64,000 nt of DNA from Fodinicurvata sediminis DSM 21159 (GTDB lineage: Bacteria; Pseudomonadota; Alphaproteobacteria; Kiloniellales; DSM-21159). Location of the stretch: the NCBI RefSeq assembly GCF_000420625.1, contig NZ_ATVH01000015.1, positions 248,001-312,000 of the forward strand, written 5' to 3'. Both the position numbers and the translations under genes were made by a program. Under the pieces are notes generated by a model, which saw only the letters and a program-made list of their open reading frames with translations, had not been told where the DNA came from and searched no databases. Below, one piece after another: positions 53,412 to 62,076 of this stretch. Numbering within the stretch: the stretch's first letter is position 1; each line of letters opens with the position of its first letter.

Positions 53412-54902
53412 ATGCCTGAAATGCAGACAGTCATCGAAACATCAGCCCTGACCAAGCGCTATCCGGGGGTCGTTGCCCTGGGTGCCGTAGACTTCGATCT
53501 GAAGGCGGGCGAGGTTCACGTTCTTTTCGGCGAGAATGGCGCTGGCAAGTCCACCCTGATCGCCATGATCGCGGGGGCCAGCCAGCCGAGCAGCGGCAGT
53601 TTTCGCGTGAACGGTGCGGAGGTGGATTTCCAGTCTGTTGCCGATGCGCGCGAGAAGGGGATCTCGGCCGTCTTCCAGGAGTTTTCCCTGGTGCCCACCA
53701 TGACGGTGGCCGAGAACATCTTTCTGGGGGACGAACCAAGGCGTCACGGCTTTACCGACAAGTCGGGAATGATTCGCCGGTCCCGTGAACTGTTCGAACA
53801 ACTCGACTTTCACATCGACCCCAAGGCCCTGGTCAGCACGCTCAGCCGGGCCGAACAGCAGATGGTGGAGATCGCCAAGGCTTTCCACGGGCAGCTCTCG
53901 ATCCTGATCCTGGACGAGCCCACGGCGTCCCTGACCGACCGGGAGGTCGATCACCTGTTCAAGGTGGTGGAGCAGATGAAGGCGCGCGGGGTCGGGGTCA
54001 TCTACATCTCGCACCGCATGCAGGAGCTCAAGCGCATCGCCGACCGGGTCACGGTGCTGCGCGACGGGCGCAAGATCGCGACGGTTTCCATGGAAGAGAC
54101 CAGCGAGGAGAAGCTGGTCGAATTGATGGTGGGCCGGGCGATCGATGAAATCTATCCGGCCATCGAAGCACGTCCGGGTGCCCCGGTCCTGGAGGTCGAG
54201 GGCCTGAAGACCACAGGGGTCGCGGAGGCTTCGCTGACCGTGCGGCCCGGCGAGATTCTGGGCGTGGCGGGTCTGGTGGGCTCCGGCAAGTCACGCTGTT
54301 TCCGGGCCATCTTCGGTCTGCAGCCGATTACGGCGGGGCGGGTGCGCCTGAAGGGCAGCGATGTCACGGGTGCGAGCAGCCGCCACATGATGGGGCAGGG
54401 CGTCTATTACCTGCCTCCTGACCGCAAGAGCGAGGGCTTGCAACTGGCCTTCACCTCGCGTGCCAATCTGATCCAGGGGGTCATGGTCTGCGCCTCCAGC
54501 CGCCTGGGCCTGCTGCCCCGCAAAGAAATGCATGCCAAGGCCGAAGCCGTGGCGGAGTCGGTGGAGTTGCCGCCGGCTTACCGCGATCGCCTGGCGGCCC
54601 AGCTGTCTGGGGGTAACCAGCAGAAGACCCTGTTCGGGCGCGGCCTGGGCAAGGACTATGACCTCTATATTTTCGACGAACCCACGGTGGGCGTCGACAT
54701 GGGCGCACGCGCGGCAATCTATGGCCTGATCAAGCGCCTGACGGAAAGCGGCAAGGCGGTGGTGGTCATCTCGTCAGACCTGCCCGAGGTGATGAACCTT
54801 TCCCACCGCCTTCTGGTGTTTTCACATGGACGGATCTCGGCGGAACTGCCGCGCGAGGAGATCAGTGAAGCCGCCGTCCTGGCACATTTTTTCGAGGAAT
54901 AG
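53412..54902 (+). CDS. Ribose-type sugar ABC transporter ATP-binding protein (two domains)
   Basis: 496 residues with two nucleotide-binding domains as in RbsA/MglA. The N-terminal domain has Walker A GENGAGKST, LSRAEQQMVEIAKA and Walker B LILDEPTASLTD. The second has the usual degenerate GLVGSGKSR, LSGGNQQKTLFGRGL and IFDEPTVGVD. The ATG at 53412 is chosen because the open frame upstream overlaps the terminator; an ATG three codons later is also possible. It precedes the permease gene by four bases. Confidence 0.92.
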   Translation: MPEMQTVIETSALTKRYPGVVALGAVDFDLKAGEVHVLFGENGAGKSTLIAMIAGASQPSSGSFRVNGAEVDFQSVADAREKGISAVFQEFSLVPTMTVAENIFLGDEPRRHGFTDKSGMIRRSRELFEQLDFHIDPKALVSTLSRAEQQMVEIAKAFHGQLSILILDEPTASLTDREVDHLFKVVEQMKARGVGVIYISHRMQELKRIADRVTVLRDGRKIATVSMEETSEEKLVELMVGRAIDEIYPAIEARPGAPVLEVEGLKTTGVAEASLTVRPGEILGVAGLVGSGKSRCFRAIFGLQPITAGRVRLKGSDVTGASSRHMMGQGVYYLPPDRKSEGLQLAFTSRANLIQGVMVCASSRLGLLPRKEMHAKAEAVAESVELPPAYRDRLAAQLSGGNQQKTLFGRGLGKDYDLYIFDEPTVGVDMGARAAIYGLIKRLTESGKAVVVISSDLPEVMNLSHRLLVFSHGRISAELPREEISEAAVLAHFFEE

Positions 54903-54906
54903 GTCG

Positions 54907-55938
54907 ATGACGGACAATGCGACAACACCACAGGAGACAGCCGGGCGCCGGACGGCTTTGCAGGGTCTGCGCGCCATCTTCATTAAGCTGGGGGTGCTGC
55001 CCTTTTTCCTGGCCGGTGCCCTGGTCATCTTCACCATCCTTTCGGATCGCTTCCTGACATTCGACAACATGACCAATGTCTTCCGGCAGTCGGTCTATCT
55101 GACGCTGGTGTCCATGGGGCAGATGCTGGCCCTGATCACGGGAGGCTTCGATCTTTCGGTCGGCGCAGTTGTGGCGCTCACCTCGGTGGTTTCGGCGCTG
55201 GCCATGGTCGCATTGGTCGGCATCTTTCCCGATGCCGTCTGGCTGGTGATCATCCTGGGCATGCTGGCCGGACTTGGCGCATCGCTGTTGGTGGGCCTGG
55301 TCAACGGGGCCGGCGTGGCCTTCTTCGGAGTTTCGCCCTTCATCATGACCCTGGGTGTCAGCTCGGTGGTGGCGGGCATCTCACTGTTTTTGACCGGCGG
55401 CGTCCCCGTTTCCGGCATGCCCTATGCTTTCGCGGATGCCTTCGGTTTCGGCCGCCTCTGGGATATCCCGGTGCCGGTGATCGTTGCGCTGGTCGCCATC
55501 CTGGCCATGTGGGTTTTCATGGAACGCATGCGCACCGGTGCGCACATCTATGCCGTGGGCGGCAACATCAAGGCCGCCGTGCTGTCGGCCATTGACACCA
55601 AGCGCACCCTCATCATCGCCTATGTGCTCTGTGCCCTGGCCGCCTCGGTGGCCGGCCTGTTGCTGACCGCCCGCGTGGAATCCGGCGAGGCCAACCTGGG
55701 CGGATCCATCGCCCTGGAATCCATCGCCGCCTGTGTGATCGCCGGTGTGTCCCTGCGCGGCGGCATCGGACGGGTGATCAATGTGGTGTTGGGGGCCTAT
55801 TTCATCACACTGGCGCAGAACGGCATGAACCTGGCCCAGATCAGCTCCTACATGCAGATGGTCCTGCTGGGCGGCCTGCTGATCCTGGCGGTCATCTTCG
55901 ACCAACTGCGCTACCGCATGATGATGGGGCGGGCGTAG
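54907..55938 (+). CDS. Ribose-type sugar ABC transporter permease
   Basis: 343 residues with about eight to ten membrane helices and RbsC-type motifs LITGGFDLSVGAVVALTSV, FIMTLGVSSVVAGI and YAVGGNIKAAVLSAIDTKRT. ATG 54907 lies four bases after the ATPase stop. A single permease gene implies a homodimeric channel. Last gene of the transporter. Confidence 0.92.
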   Translation: MTDNATTPQETAGRRTALQGLRAIFIKLGVLPFFLAGALVIFTILSDRFLTFDNMTNVFRQSVYLTLVSMGQMLALITGGFDLSVGAVVALTSVVSALAMVALVGIFPDAVWLVIILGMLAGLGASLLVGLVNGAGVAFFGVSPFIMTLGVSSVVAGISLFLTGGVPVSGMPYAFADAFGFGRLWDIPVPVIVALVAILAMWVFMERMRTGAHIYAVGGNIKAAVLSAIDTKRTLIIAYVLCALAASVAGLLLTARVESGEANLGGSIALESIAACVIAGVSLRGGIGRVINVVLGAYFITLAQNGMNLAQISSYMQMVLLGGLLILAVIFDQLRYRMMMGRA

Positions 55939-56088
55939 GGCTGGCCCTGATCTCTCCCAGCCTAGCGTGCCGGCCTGTTTGTTGTCGCTCCCAAGCGCGT
56001 TGACCCGCTTCTGATCGGCCGCGGATACTTCGATCCAAAGAAATCGCGGTTCATGATGTATAAGGAGTGGAAGACCATGGCATCGAGT

Positions 56089-56150
56089 CTAGAATGTTTT
56101 TCTGGGTGAAGGAATCCCCCGCGATTCCGTCACCCAGAAAAACGCTCTAG
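56089..56150. repeat. 62-base near-perfect palindrome (dispersed-repeat type)
   Basis: Two 28-base arms (56089-56116 and 56123-56150) pair with three mismatches around the six-base loop CCCCGC. The ends are CTAGA/TCTAG, and the inside has GTTTTTC, GGGTGA and GGAATC. The form resembles palindromic intergenic repeats with CTAGAGC ends found in many copies in alphaproteobacterial genomes. It lies in the convergent space between the sugar permease and the GntR-type gene and could also act as a bidirectional terminator. Confidence 0.7.
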
Positions 56151-56179
56151 CCGCGCGACCAGCAGTTTGATTGTCTTGC

Positions 56180-56881
56180 TTACCCTAGCACGCCCAGCAT
56201 GTTGTCGCGGATGGCGCTCATGTGCTGGGTCATGAGTTTCTGGGCGCTTTCCGGATCGCGGTCGGAGATTGCCTGGACGATGGCGCTGTGTTGCTGGTCG
56301 TAGTGCGTACGCGTGTCGGCCGAAACCGTACGCTTCTTCAGGCGGTACCAGTTGGGTTCGTTGCGGATGGCGTTGATGGCGTCGCAGTAGTCGATCAGCA
56401 GGGCATTCTTGGTGGCGTGGAAGATGGCCATGTGCAGCTCGGCGTCCCAGTGCTCGAACTCCGAAAGGCCGCGAGCCGAAAGCGAGGCGCGCAGGGCGGC
56501 CTGAATCCGCTCGATATCCTCGTTGCCGCCGCGGCTGGCAGCAAGCGCCGCCACATGCGGTTCGATAATAAGCCGGACTTCCATCAGGTCGGCCGGACTG
56601 GCGTTGCGCATGCGCCGCGACAGGAAGCTGCCGCTGGAGCGGTTGGGCACCTGGGCCACGAAGGTTCCCCGGCCGATCTGACGTGTCAGGAAACCGTCGT
56701 GTTCCAGTTGTACCAAGGCCGCGCGCAGGGTGTTGCGTGCCACACCCAGCCGGTTGGCCAGATCGCGTTCCGACGGCAACTGCTGTCCCAGCACGAATTC
56801 GCCACTTTCAATGCGGCTTAACAGCTCCTGCATGGCTGTGGCGGCTGCGCGCCCGAGGTGTGGATTTTGAATCTGGTTCAT
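56180..56881 (-). CDS. GntR-family (FCD) transcriptional regulator
   Basis: 233 residues. The winged helix is AAATAMQELLSRIESGEFVLGQQLPSERDLANRLGVARNTLRAALVQLEHDGFLTRQIGRGTFVAQ; the FCD ligand domain has LMEVRLIIEPHVAALAASRGG, ELHMAIFHATKN and DQQHSAIVQAISDRDPESAQKLMTQHM. ATG 56881 is chosen because it begins the family-like sequence. It is divergent from the FAH-hydrolase operon across 170 bases that contain a clear dyad, so it most likely controls that operon. Confidence 0.9.
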   Translation of the reverse strand: MNQIQNPHLGRAAATAMQELLSRIESGEFVLGQQLPSERDLANRLGVARNTLRAALVQLEHDGFLTRQIGRGTFVAQVPNRSSGSFLSRRMRNASPADLMEVRLIIEPHVAALAASRGGNEDIERIQAALRASLSARGLSEFEHWDAELHMAIFHATKNALLIDYCDAINAIRNEPNWYRLKKRTVSADTRTHYDQQHSAIVQAISDRDPESAQKLMTQHMSAIRDNMLGVLG

Positions 56882-56991
56882 GGCTATACCATTCTTGATC
56901 CAATCTTGATCCGGCGCAAACAAAAATTCTCAGGAAAGCTAAATTCGGGTTGACAGATCCAAGCCTCCGCAGTGAGTATTGGCTCAATTAA

Positions 56992-57015
56992 AAACCAATG
57001 GTTCATAATTGGTTT
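56992..57015. promoter_or_regulatory. AAACCAAT-N8-ATTGGTTT dyad upstream of the FAH operon
   Basis: Perfect eight-base inverted arms with an eight-base spacer, 36 bases upstream of the FAH-type ATG and about 110 bases from the GntR-type start. An extra ATTGG lies just upstream. It is a good candidate operator for the divergent FCD regulator. Confidence 0.55.
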
Positions 57016-57051
57016 AACAAAAACAAGAAGCTGGAGGGGGCGTTCCCAACG

Positions 57052-57951
57052 ATGAAGATCGCTGCGTATCACCTGGATGGAAAGCCGGGGCTGGGCATAG
57101 TGTCCGCCGACGGCAGCAGCCTTGCGCCTTTTGACCTCAACGGGAATGCCGCTGAAAAGGGCGTTCTGGCCTTGGTTGATCCGGAGGCGGGGCGTCCGAC
57201 TGCAACCTCGGAAAAGCTGCCGCTGTCGGCCGTGAAGCTGCGTGCGCCGGTTCCGCATCCGCGTCGCAACATCTTCTGTGTCGGCAAGAACTATTATGAG
57301 CACGCACACGAGTTTGCGGGCAGCGGCTTCGATTCCGGTGCGGCCTCGGGCGCGGTGCCGGATGCGCCGATCATCTTCTCCAAGGTTCCGGAATGCGTCA
57401 GCGCCGCCGGCGATCCCATCCCGGTGGACTCCCGTGTCAGCAGCGCCATCGATTATGAAGCCGAGTTGGCGGTCATAATTGGCCGTGGCGGACGTGGTAT
57501 CTCCAAGGACAAGGCCATGGAGCACGTCTGGGGCTATACCATCGTCAACGACATAACGGCGCGCGACCTGCAGGGGCGCCACAAGCAATGGCTGATCGGC
57601 AAGTCCCAGGACGGGTTCTGCCCCATGGGGCCGGTGGCCGTCACGGCGGACGAACTGGACCTGTCGAAGTCCTGGGTGCGCTGCCACGTCAATGGCGAGC
57701 TGCGCCAGGAAGCGCCGATTTCGGCCCTGATTTTCGACATTCCCACTCTGATCGAGACACTGTCGGCGGGCATCACGCTCTATCCCGGCGATGTCATTGC
57801 TACGGGAACGCCCGCCGGTGTGGGAATCGGCTTTCAGCCGCCGCGCTATCTGCGTCCGGGAGACCGGGTTGCCGTGGACATCGATGGCATCGGTCGTCTG
57901 GAGAATCCGGTTTCCAGCTATCACGAAGCAATGCGAGGAGCCGTGGCATGA
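57052..57951 (+). CDS. Fumarylacetoacetate hydrolase (FAH) family protein
   Basis: 299 residues. The FAH catalytic domain is seen in NIFCVGKNYYEHAHEF, IDYEAELAVIIGRGGRGISKDKAMEHVWGYTIVNDITARDLQ, KSQDGFCPMGP and ATGTPAGVGIGFQPPRYLRPGD. Members hydrolyse or decarboxylate oxo-acids. The ATG at 57052 follows GGAGGGGG. First gene of a hydrolytic operon and overlapping the alpha/beta hydrolase start (ATGA). The metal-binding acidic residues are intact. Substrate unknown. Confidence 0.87.
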   Translation: MKIAAYHLDGKPGLGIVSADGSSLAPFDLNGNAAEKGVLALVDPEAGRPTATSEKLPLSAVKLRAPVPHPRRNIFCVGKNYYEHAHEFAGSGFDSGAASGAVPDAPIIFSKVPECVSAAGDPIPVDSRVSSAIDYEAELAVIIGRGGRGISKDKAMEHVWGYTIVNDITARDLQGRHKQWLIGKSQDGFCPMGPVAVTADELDLSKSWVRCHVNGELRQEAPISALIFDIPTLIETLSAGITLYPGDVIATGTPAGVGIGFQPPRYLRPGDRVAVDIDGIGRLENPVSSYHEAMRGAVA

Positions 57952-58730
57952 GCACTCAGACAGTCGAACGCATGGCCGTCGAGGTGGACGGCGAGGGCAC
58001 GCCCGTCGTGATGGTTCACGGCCTGGGTGGGACCTCGAATACCTTCACACCGCAGATGGGTCTGTTCCGCAACGGCTATCGCGTGATCCGGCCCGACCTG
58101 CCCGGTTCGGGGCGCAGCCCGCATACGGGTGAGCTCTCCATTTCCGGTTTCGTCGCCACACTGGCCAAGGCCTGCCGTGTTCTGGGCGTCGACAAGGCGC
58201 ATTTTGTCGGACATTCGCTGGGCACCATCGTCTGCCAGCACATGGCCATGGAGCATCCCGCTCTGGTGCGCAGCCTTTCCCTCTTCGGGCCGATCGCCGA
58301 GCCTCCGGATGCTGCGCGCAAGGGCCTGAAGGACCGGGCTGCCAAGGCGCGCGCCGAGGGCATGGCGGACATCGCCGATGCCATCGTACAGGCAGCGACA
58401 GCGGCCGAGACGAAGGAGAAAAACCCTCTGGCCGTGGCGCTGGTGCGTGAGATGGTGATGCGTCAGCCGGCTGATGGCTATGCCGCCACCTGCGAGGCGC
58501 TGGCAGGAGCAAGTGCGGCCGACGCTGCTCGTATTCGCTGCCCGGTTCTGTTGGTGACAGGCGACGAGGATGGCGTGGCGCCGGCTTCGGGGGCCCGATC
58601 CATGGGAGAGAAAATGGAAAAGGCACGCACGAAGATACTGAATCGTTGCGGTCACTGGACAACCTTTGAGAAGGTCGAGGACGTAAACCGCGAATTGAGA
58701 GATTTCATGGCTTCCGTACGTACAGCTTGA
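57948..58730 (+). CDS. Alpha/beta hydrolase
   Basis: 260 residues with oxyanion-hole sequence MVHGLGGTSNTF, nucleophile elbow GHSLG (serine near residue 91), an acid in LVTGDEDGVAP and the histidine in NRCGHWTTFE. This resembles 3-oxoadipate enol-lactonase and related lactone or ester hydrolases. Its ATG overlaps the FAH-type stop. It is second in an operon with two other hydrolases, so successive opening of a lactone, ester or amide is plausible. Confidence 0.87.
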   Translation: MSTQTVERMAVEVDGEGTPVVMVHGLGGTSNTFTPQMGLFRNGYRVIRPDLPGSGRSPHTGELSISGFVATLAKACRVLGVDKAHFVGHSLGTIVCQHMAMEHPALVRSLSLFGPIAEPPDAARKGLKDRAAKARAEGMADIADAIVQAATAAETKEKNPLAVALVREMVMRQPADGYAATCEALAGASAADAARIRCPVLLVTGDEDGVAPASGARSMGEKMEKARTKILNRCGHWTTFEKVEDVNRELRDFMASVRTA

Positions 58731-58805
58731 TCGGACAGGCGGTCCCGGGTGCGCCTCTTGAGCGCCAATAAAAGACAACGGGATTGCCGCTAGGGAGGAC
58801 GCGAT

Positions 58806-60092
58806 ATGGGCGAGTATCTTTTTACGAATGTGCGCATTCTGGACGGTAGTGGGGATCATCCCTATACCGGTGAGGTCCTGGTGCAGGGCAATCGGATCAA
58901 GCAGGTGAGCCGTGGCGGCCGCAGCGGGTCCGGCGGCGGCCATACCGTGATCGACGGGGCGGGTGCGACTCTGATGCCCGGCATGACGGAAGCACACACC
59001 CATCTGTCCTGGAACGACCAGCCATCTCTGGAGGCCATCCAACAGATGCCGCTCGAGGAGCACACGCTTTTCACCGCGGAGATGGCCAAGCGCTACATCG
59101 AGATGGGTTTCACCTCCTGCATGGGGGCGGCCTCGGCCAAGGCGCGCCTGGACGTGGTCATCCGTGATGCCATCAACCAGGGCCGCATCCCGGGGCCGCG
59201 CTATTCCGCCGCCAGCCAGGAGATCACCACCCTGGGCGGGCTGGGGGACACCTCGCCGCCGCACCTGGACTTCCCGGAAATGTCCTTTGGCTGCATCGTC
59301 TCCGGCGTCGAGGAGATGCGCCGTGCCGTTCGTCAGTTCATCAAGTACGGTTGCGACACCATCAAGCTGAACCTTTCGGGCGAAGAAATCGCCGGCGTGC
59401 CCGCCGAGGAAACGCCGATGACCGACGAGGAAGCCGCGGTGGCCGTGTCTGAGGCCAAGCGGCGTGGCTTGCGCGTTGCAGCCCATGCGCGTTCCAACGA
59501 GTCCATCAAGATGTGCATTCGGCACGGCATCGAGATCATCTATCATGCCTCCTTCGCGGATGAGGAGACGCTGGACCTGCTGGAGGCCAACAAGGACAAG
59601 CATTTCGTGGCGCCGGGACTGGCCTGGCTGATCCGTACGTCCAAGAATGCAGCGGAGTACGGCGTACACCCCGACTCGAGCCTGGGCATGATGTACGCGC
59701 GTGAAGCGGAAATCGCCACCGATACCATGCGCAAGATGCACAGGCGCGGTATTCGCGTGCTGCCGGGTGGGGATTACGGCTTCGCGTGGATCCCGCACGG
59801 CACCAATGCCAAGGACCTGGAGTACTTCGTCGACCTGGTGGGCATGTCGCCCATGGAGGCCATCGTTTCCGCCACCAAGCTGGGTGGCCAGATCATGGGA
59901 CGGCCCGATGAGCTTGGCCTGGTGAAGGAAGGCTATCTGGCCGACCTGATTCTGGTTGACGGGGATCCGTTGGCCAATATCCGCATTTTGCAAGAACGTG
60001 CGCGCATTCTCGCTGTCATGAAGGACGGCAGCTTCTACCGTGCACCGGACGTGACGGCACAGGGGCGTTCTTCCCTGCGCTGGGCCGGCTGA
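58806..60092 (+). CDS. Amidohydrolase (imidazolonepropionase-like subfamily)
   Basis: 428 residues of the amidohydrolase superfamily. Metal ligands are visible in TEAHTHLSW (HxH), AAHARS and IIYHAS, with the catalytic aspartate probably in PGGDYGFAW. The C-terminal beta-sandwich ends with GLVKEGYLADLILVDGDPLANI. This group includes prolidase-like and cyclic-amide hydrolases. AGGGAGG precedes the ATG. It lies between the alpha/beta hydrolase and the second HAAT transporter, which presumably imports its substrate or a precursor. Confidence 0.87.
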   Translation: MGEYLFTNVRILDGSGDHPYTGEVLVQGNRIKQVSRGGRSGSGGGHTVIDGAGATLMPGMTEAHTHLSWNDQPSLEAIQQMPLEEHTLFTAEMAKRYIEMGFTSCMGAASAKARLDVVIRDAINQGRIPGPRYSAASQEITTLGGLGDTSPPHLDFPEMSFGCIVSGVEEMRRAVRQFIKYGCDTIKLNLSGEEIAGVPAEETPMTDEEAAVAVSEAKRRGLRVAAHARSNESIKMCIRHGIEIIYHASFADEETLDLLEANKDKHFVAPGLAWLIRTSKNAAEYGVHPDSSLGMMYAREAEIATDTMRKMHRRGIRVLPGGDYGFAWIPHGTNAKDLEYFVDLVGMSPMEAIVSATKLGGQIMGRPDELGLVKEGYLADLILVDGDPLANIRILQERARILAVMKDGSFYRAPDVTAQGRSSLRWAG

Positions 60093-60108
60093 AGGCGCGC
60101 GCAGGATC

Positions 60109-60966
60109 ATGCGGCTTTTCCTCCTGACCTTCCTGAACGGGCTGACGCTGGCGGCGCTGTACTTTATCGTGGCCAGCGGCTTCTCCCTGGTTTTCGGGTT
60201 GATGCGCAACGTGAACCTGGCGCATGGATCGCTTTACCTGCTGGGGGGGTACATCGGCTTCGAGGTCGCCAACAGCACGGGCTCCTGGTATCTCGCCGTC
60301 CTGGCCGGATTTCTCTCCATGGCGATTGCCGGTGTTCTGCTTCAGCTCCTGGTGTTCCGCTACATGGAAGGCCAGGAACTGCGTCAGACGCTGGTGACGA
60401 TCGCACTGTCGATCATCCTCGCGGACCTCATGCTGGCCGTCTGGTCGGGTGTTTCCTATCAGTTCACGCCGCCCGCGTGGCTGTTCGGAGCCACACCGAT
60501 GCCCTTCATCAATGCCTATCCGACCTACCGGCTTTTCACGCTAGCGGCGGCGATTGCCATTGGCATCGCCCTGTGGCTGTTCCTGAACCGCACCCGGATC
60601 GGCATCATGATCCGCGCCGGGGTGGACGATCGTGGCATGCTGTCGGCCTCGGGCGTCAATGTGCAGCTTCTGTTCTGCGTCACCTTTGCCATTGGCGCCG
60701 GGCTTGCCGGCCTGGCTGGCGTGCTGGGTGGATCCGCCCTGTCGATCGCGCCGGGCGAGGATATACGTTTCCTGCTGGCTTCGCTGATTGTCGTGATCGT
60801 CGGCGGCATGGGATCCATTCCCGGAGCGGCGATCGGCGCCTTGCTGATCGGCATGACCGAGCAGTTCGGGCTGGCCTACTTCCCGACCTATGGGGTCGTC
60901 TTCTCGTTCCTGGTCATGGTGGTCGTCCTTGCCATCCGGCCCCAGGGCATACTCGGACGGGCATAG
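60109..60966 (+). CDS. HAAT ABC transporter permease (LivH type)
   Basis: 285 residues with about eight membrane helices and the LivH-type start ASGFSLVFGLMRNVNLAHGSLYLLGGYIGFEV; the LSIAPGEDIRFLLASLIVVIVGGMGSIPGAAIGALLIG region is also typical. It follows the amidohydrolase by 16 bases. Distinct in sequence from the LivH-type permease at 45584, so it is not a recent duplication. Confidence 0.92.
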   Translation: MRLFLLTFLNGLTLAALYFIVASGFSLVFGLMRNVNLAHGSLYLLGGYIGFEVANSTGSWYLAVLAGFLSMAIAGVLLQLLVFRYMEGQELRQTLVTIALSIILADLMLAVWSGVSYQFTPPAWLFGATPMPFINAYPTYRLFTLAAAIAIGIALWLFLNRTRIGIMIRAGVDDRGMLSASGVNVQLLFCVTFAIGAGLAGLAGVLGGSALSIAPGEDIRFLLASLIVVIVGGMGSIPGAAIGALLIGMTEQFGLAYFPTYGVVFSFLVMVVVLAIRPQGILGRA

Positions 60967-60975
60967 GAGCAGGGC

Positions 60976-62004
60976 ATGGCCTCGATCACTGACGAGACAG
61001 CGGAAAAAAAGACGTCCCCCGTCCTGCCATCCTTGTTGCGGGGGGTTCGCTGGTATCATGTTGTCGTCGCTGCCCTGCTGCTGATCTATCCTCTGATCGC
61101 TACGGACTTCTGGACCGTCCAGATCGGCGCGCAAAGCCTGATCCTGGGCCTCATAGGCCTGTCGTTGATGCTGTTGGCCGGCTATGGCGGCATGGTATCG
61201 CTGTCGCAGTTGACCGTGGCCGGACTTGCCGGCTATCTGGTGGCGATCTTCGGGAACGCGGAATGGCCCGCCTGGCTGATGCTGGTGGGGGCGGTCAGCC
61301 TGGCGACCGTGGCCGCCGTGCTGATCGGCTGGATCTCGGCGCGCACCAGCGGCATCTACACCATCATGATCACGCTGGCGATCTCGGTGGCCTTCTATTA
61401 CCTGGTGCTGCAGAACGATCCCATCTTCAACTCCTTCAACGGCTTTTCCGGGGTGCGTCCCCCCGAGGTCTTCGGTGTGGATTGGCGCGCGCCACTGCCC
61501 TTCTTCTACCTGACCCTGGCTGTGGTGGGCGCCTGCTATCTGTTCGTGCTCTATCTCTCGCGCACGCCTTTCGGGCTGGCCCTGCAGGCCGTGCGCGACA
61601 ATCCACGACGCATGGCGTCCCTGGGGTTCAACGTCACCGCCCATCGCGTGGCCGCACATGGCGTGGCCGGTGTCCTGGCCGGTATCGGCGGGGTCCTTCT
61701 GGTTTGGCAGAACGGACAGATCTCCCCGGGATCGGTCGGAATTGGGCCCGTGATCGATATTCTGATCCTGACAGTCCTGGGCGGGTTGGCCCATCCGGTC
61801 GGTCCTTTCATCGGTGCCGTTATCTTCATTTTGATGGAGAACTTTGCCATCGATCTGATCGACCGGGAACGCTTCAATACGGTGATCGGGGCGGTGTTCC
61901 TGGTGATCGTGCTCTTTTCGCCAGACGGGGTGCTTGGCCTTTGGGGCAAGCTGAAATCCTGGCTGGCGCGACAGTCTGCCCGCAACAGGGTGGACCAATG
62001 GTAG
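60976..62004 (+). CDS. HAAT ABC transporter permease (LivM type)
   Basis: 342 residues with an additional cytosolic N-terminus (~25 residues) and LivM motifs LSLMLLAGYGGMVSLSQLTVAGLAGYLVA and VRDNPRRMASLGFNVTAHRVAAHGVAGVLAGIGGVLL. The gap to the LivH-type gene is nine bases. The usual GH in LLSFGHA is replaced by SLSQLTVAG, a variant seen in some subfamilies. Confidence 0.92.
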   Translation: MASITDETAEKKTSPVLPSLLRGVRWYHVVVAALLLIYPLIATDFWTVQIGAQSLILGLIGLSLMLLAGYGGMVSLSQLTVAGLAGYLVAIFGNAEWPAWLMLVGAVSLATVAAVLIGWISARTSGIYTIMITLAISVAFYYLVLQNDPIFNSFNGFSGVRPPEVFGVDWRAPLPFFYLTLAVVGACYLFVLYLSRTPFGLALQAVRDNPRRMASLGFNVTAHRVAAHGVAGVLAGIGGVLLVWQNGQISPGSVGIGPVIDILILTVLGGLAHPVGPFIGAVIFILMENFAIDLIDRERFNTVIGAVFLVIVLFSPDGVLGLWGKLKSWLARQSARNRVDQW

Positions 62005-62076
62005 GTGCTGAGTTCATGCAGGCATGCCGTCTGACATGGCCGAACTCAGACAAACAGTGAGGGAGGAAAAGAAGAG

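Noticed and set aside
56077-56109. Ten-codon ORF with a good ribosome-binding site (AAGGAG) before the large palindrome
   Set aside because: It runs into the left arm of the palindrome and has no support beyond the start; probably chance.
57921-60209. Long antisense open frame (762 codons) across the hydrolase and amidohydrolase genes
   Set aside because: It overlaps two well-supported genes and starts in a third; composition is typical of a GC-rich shadow.
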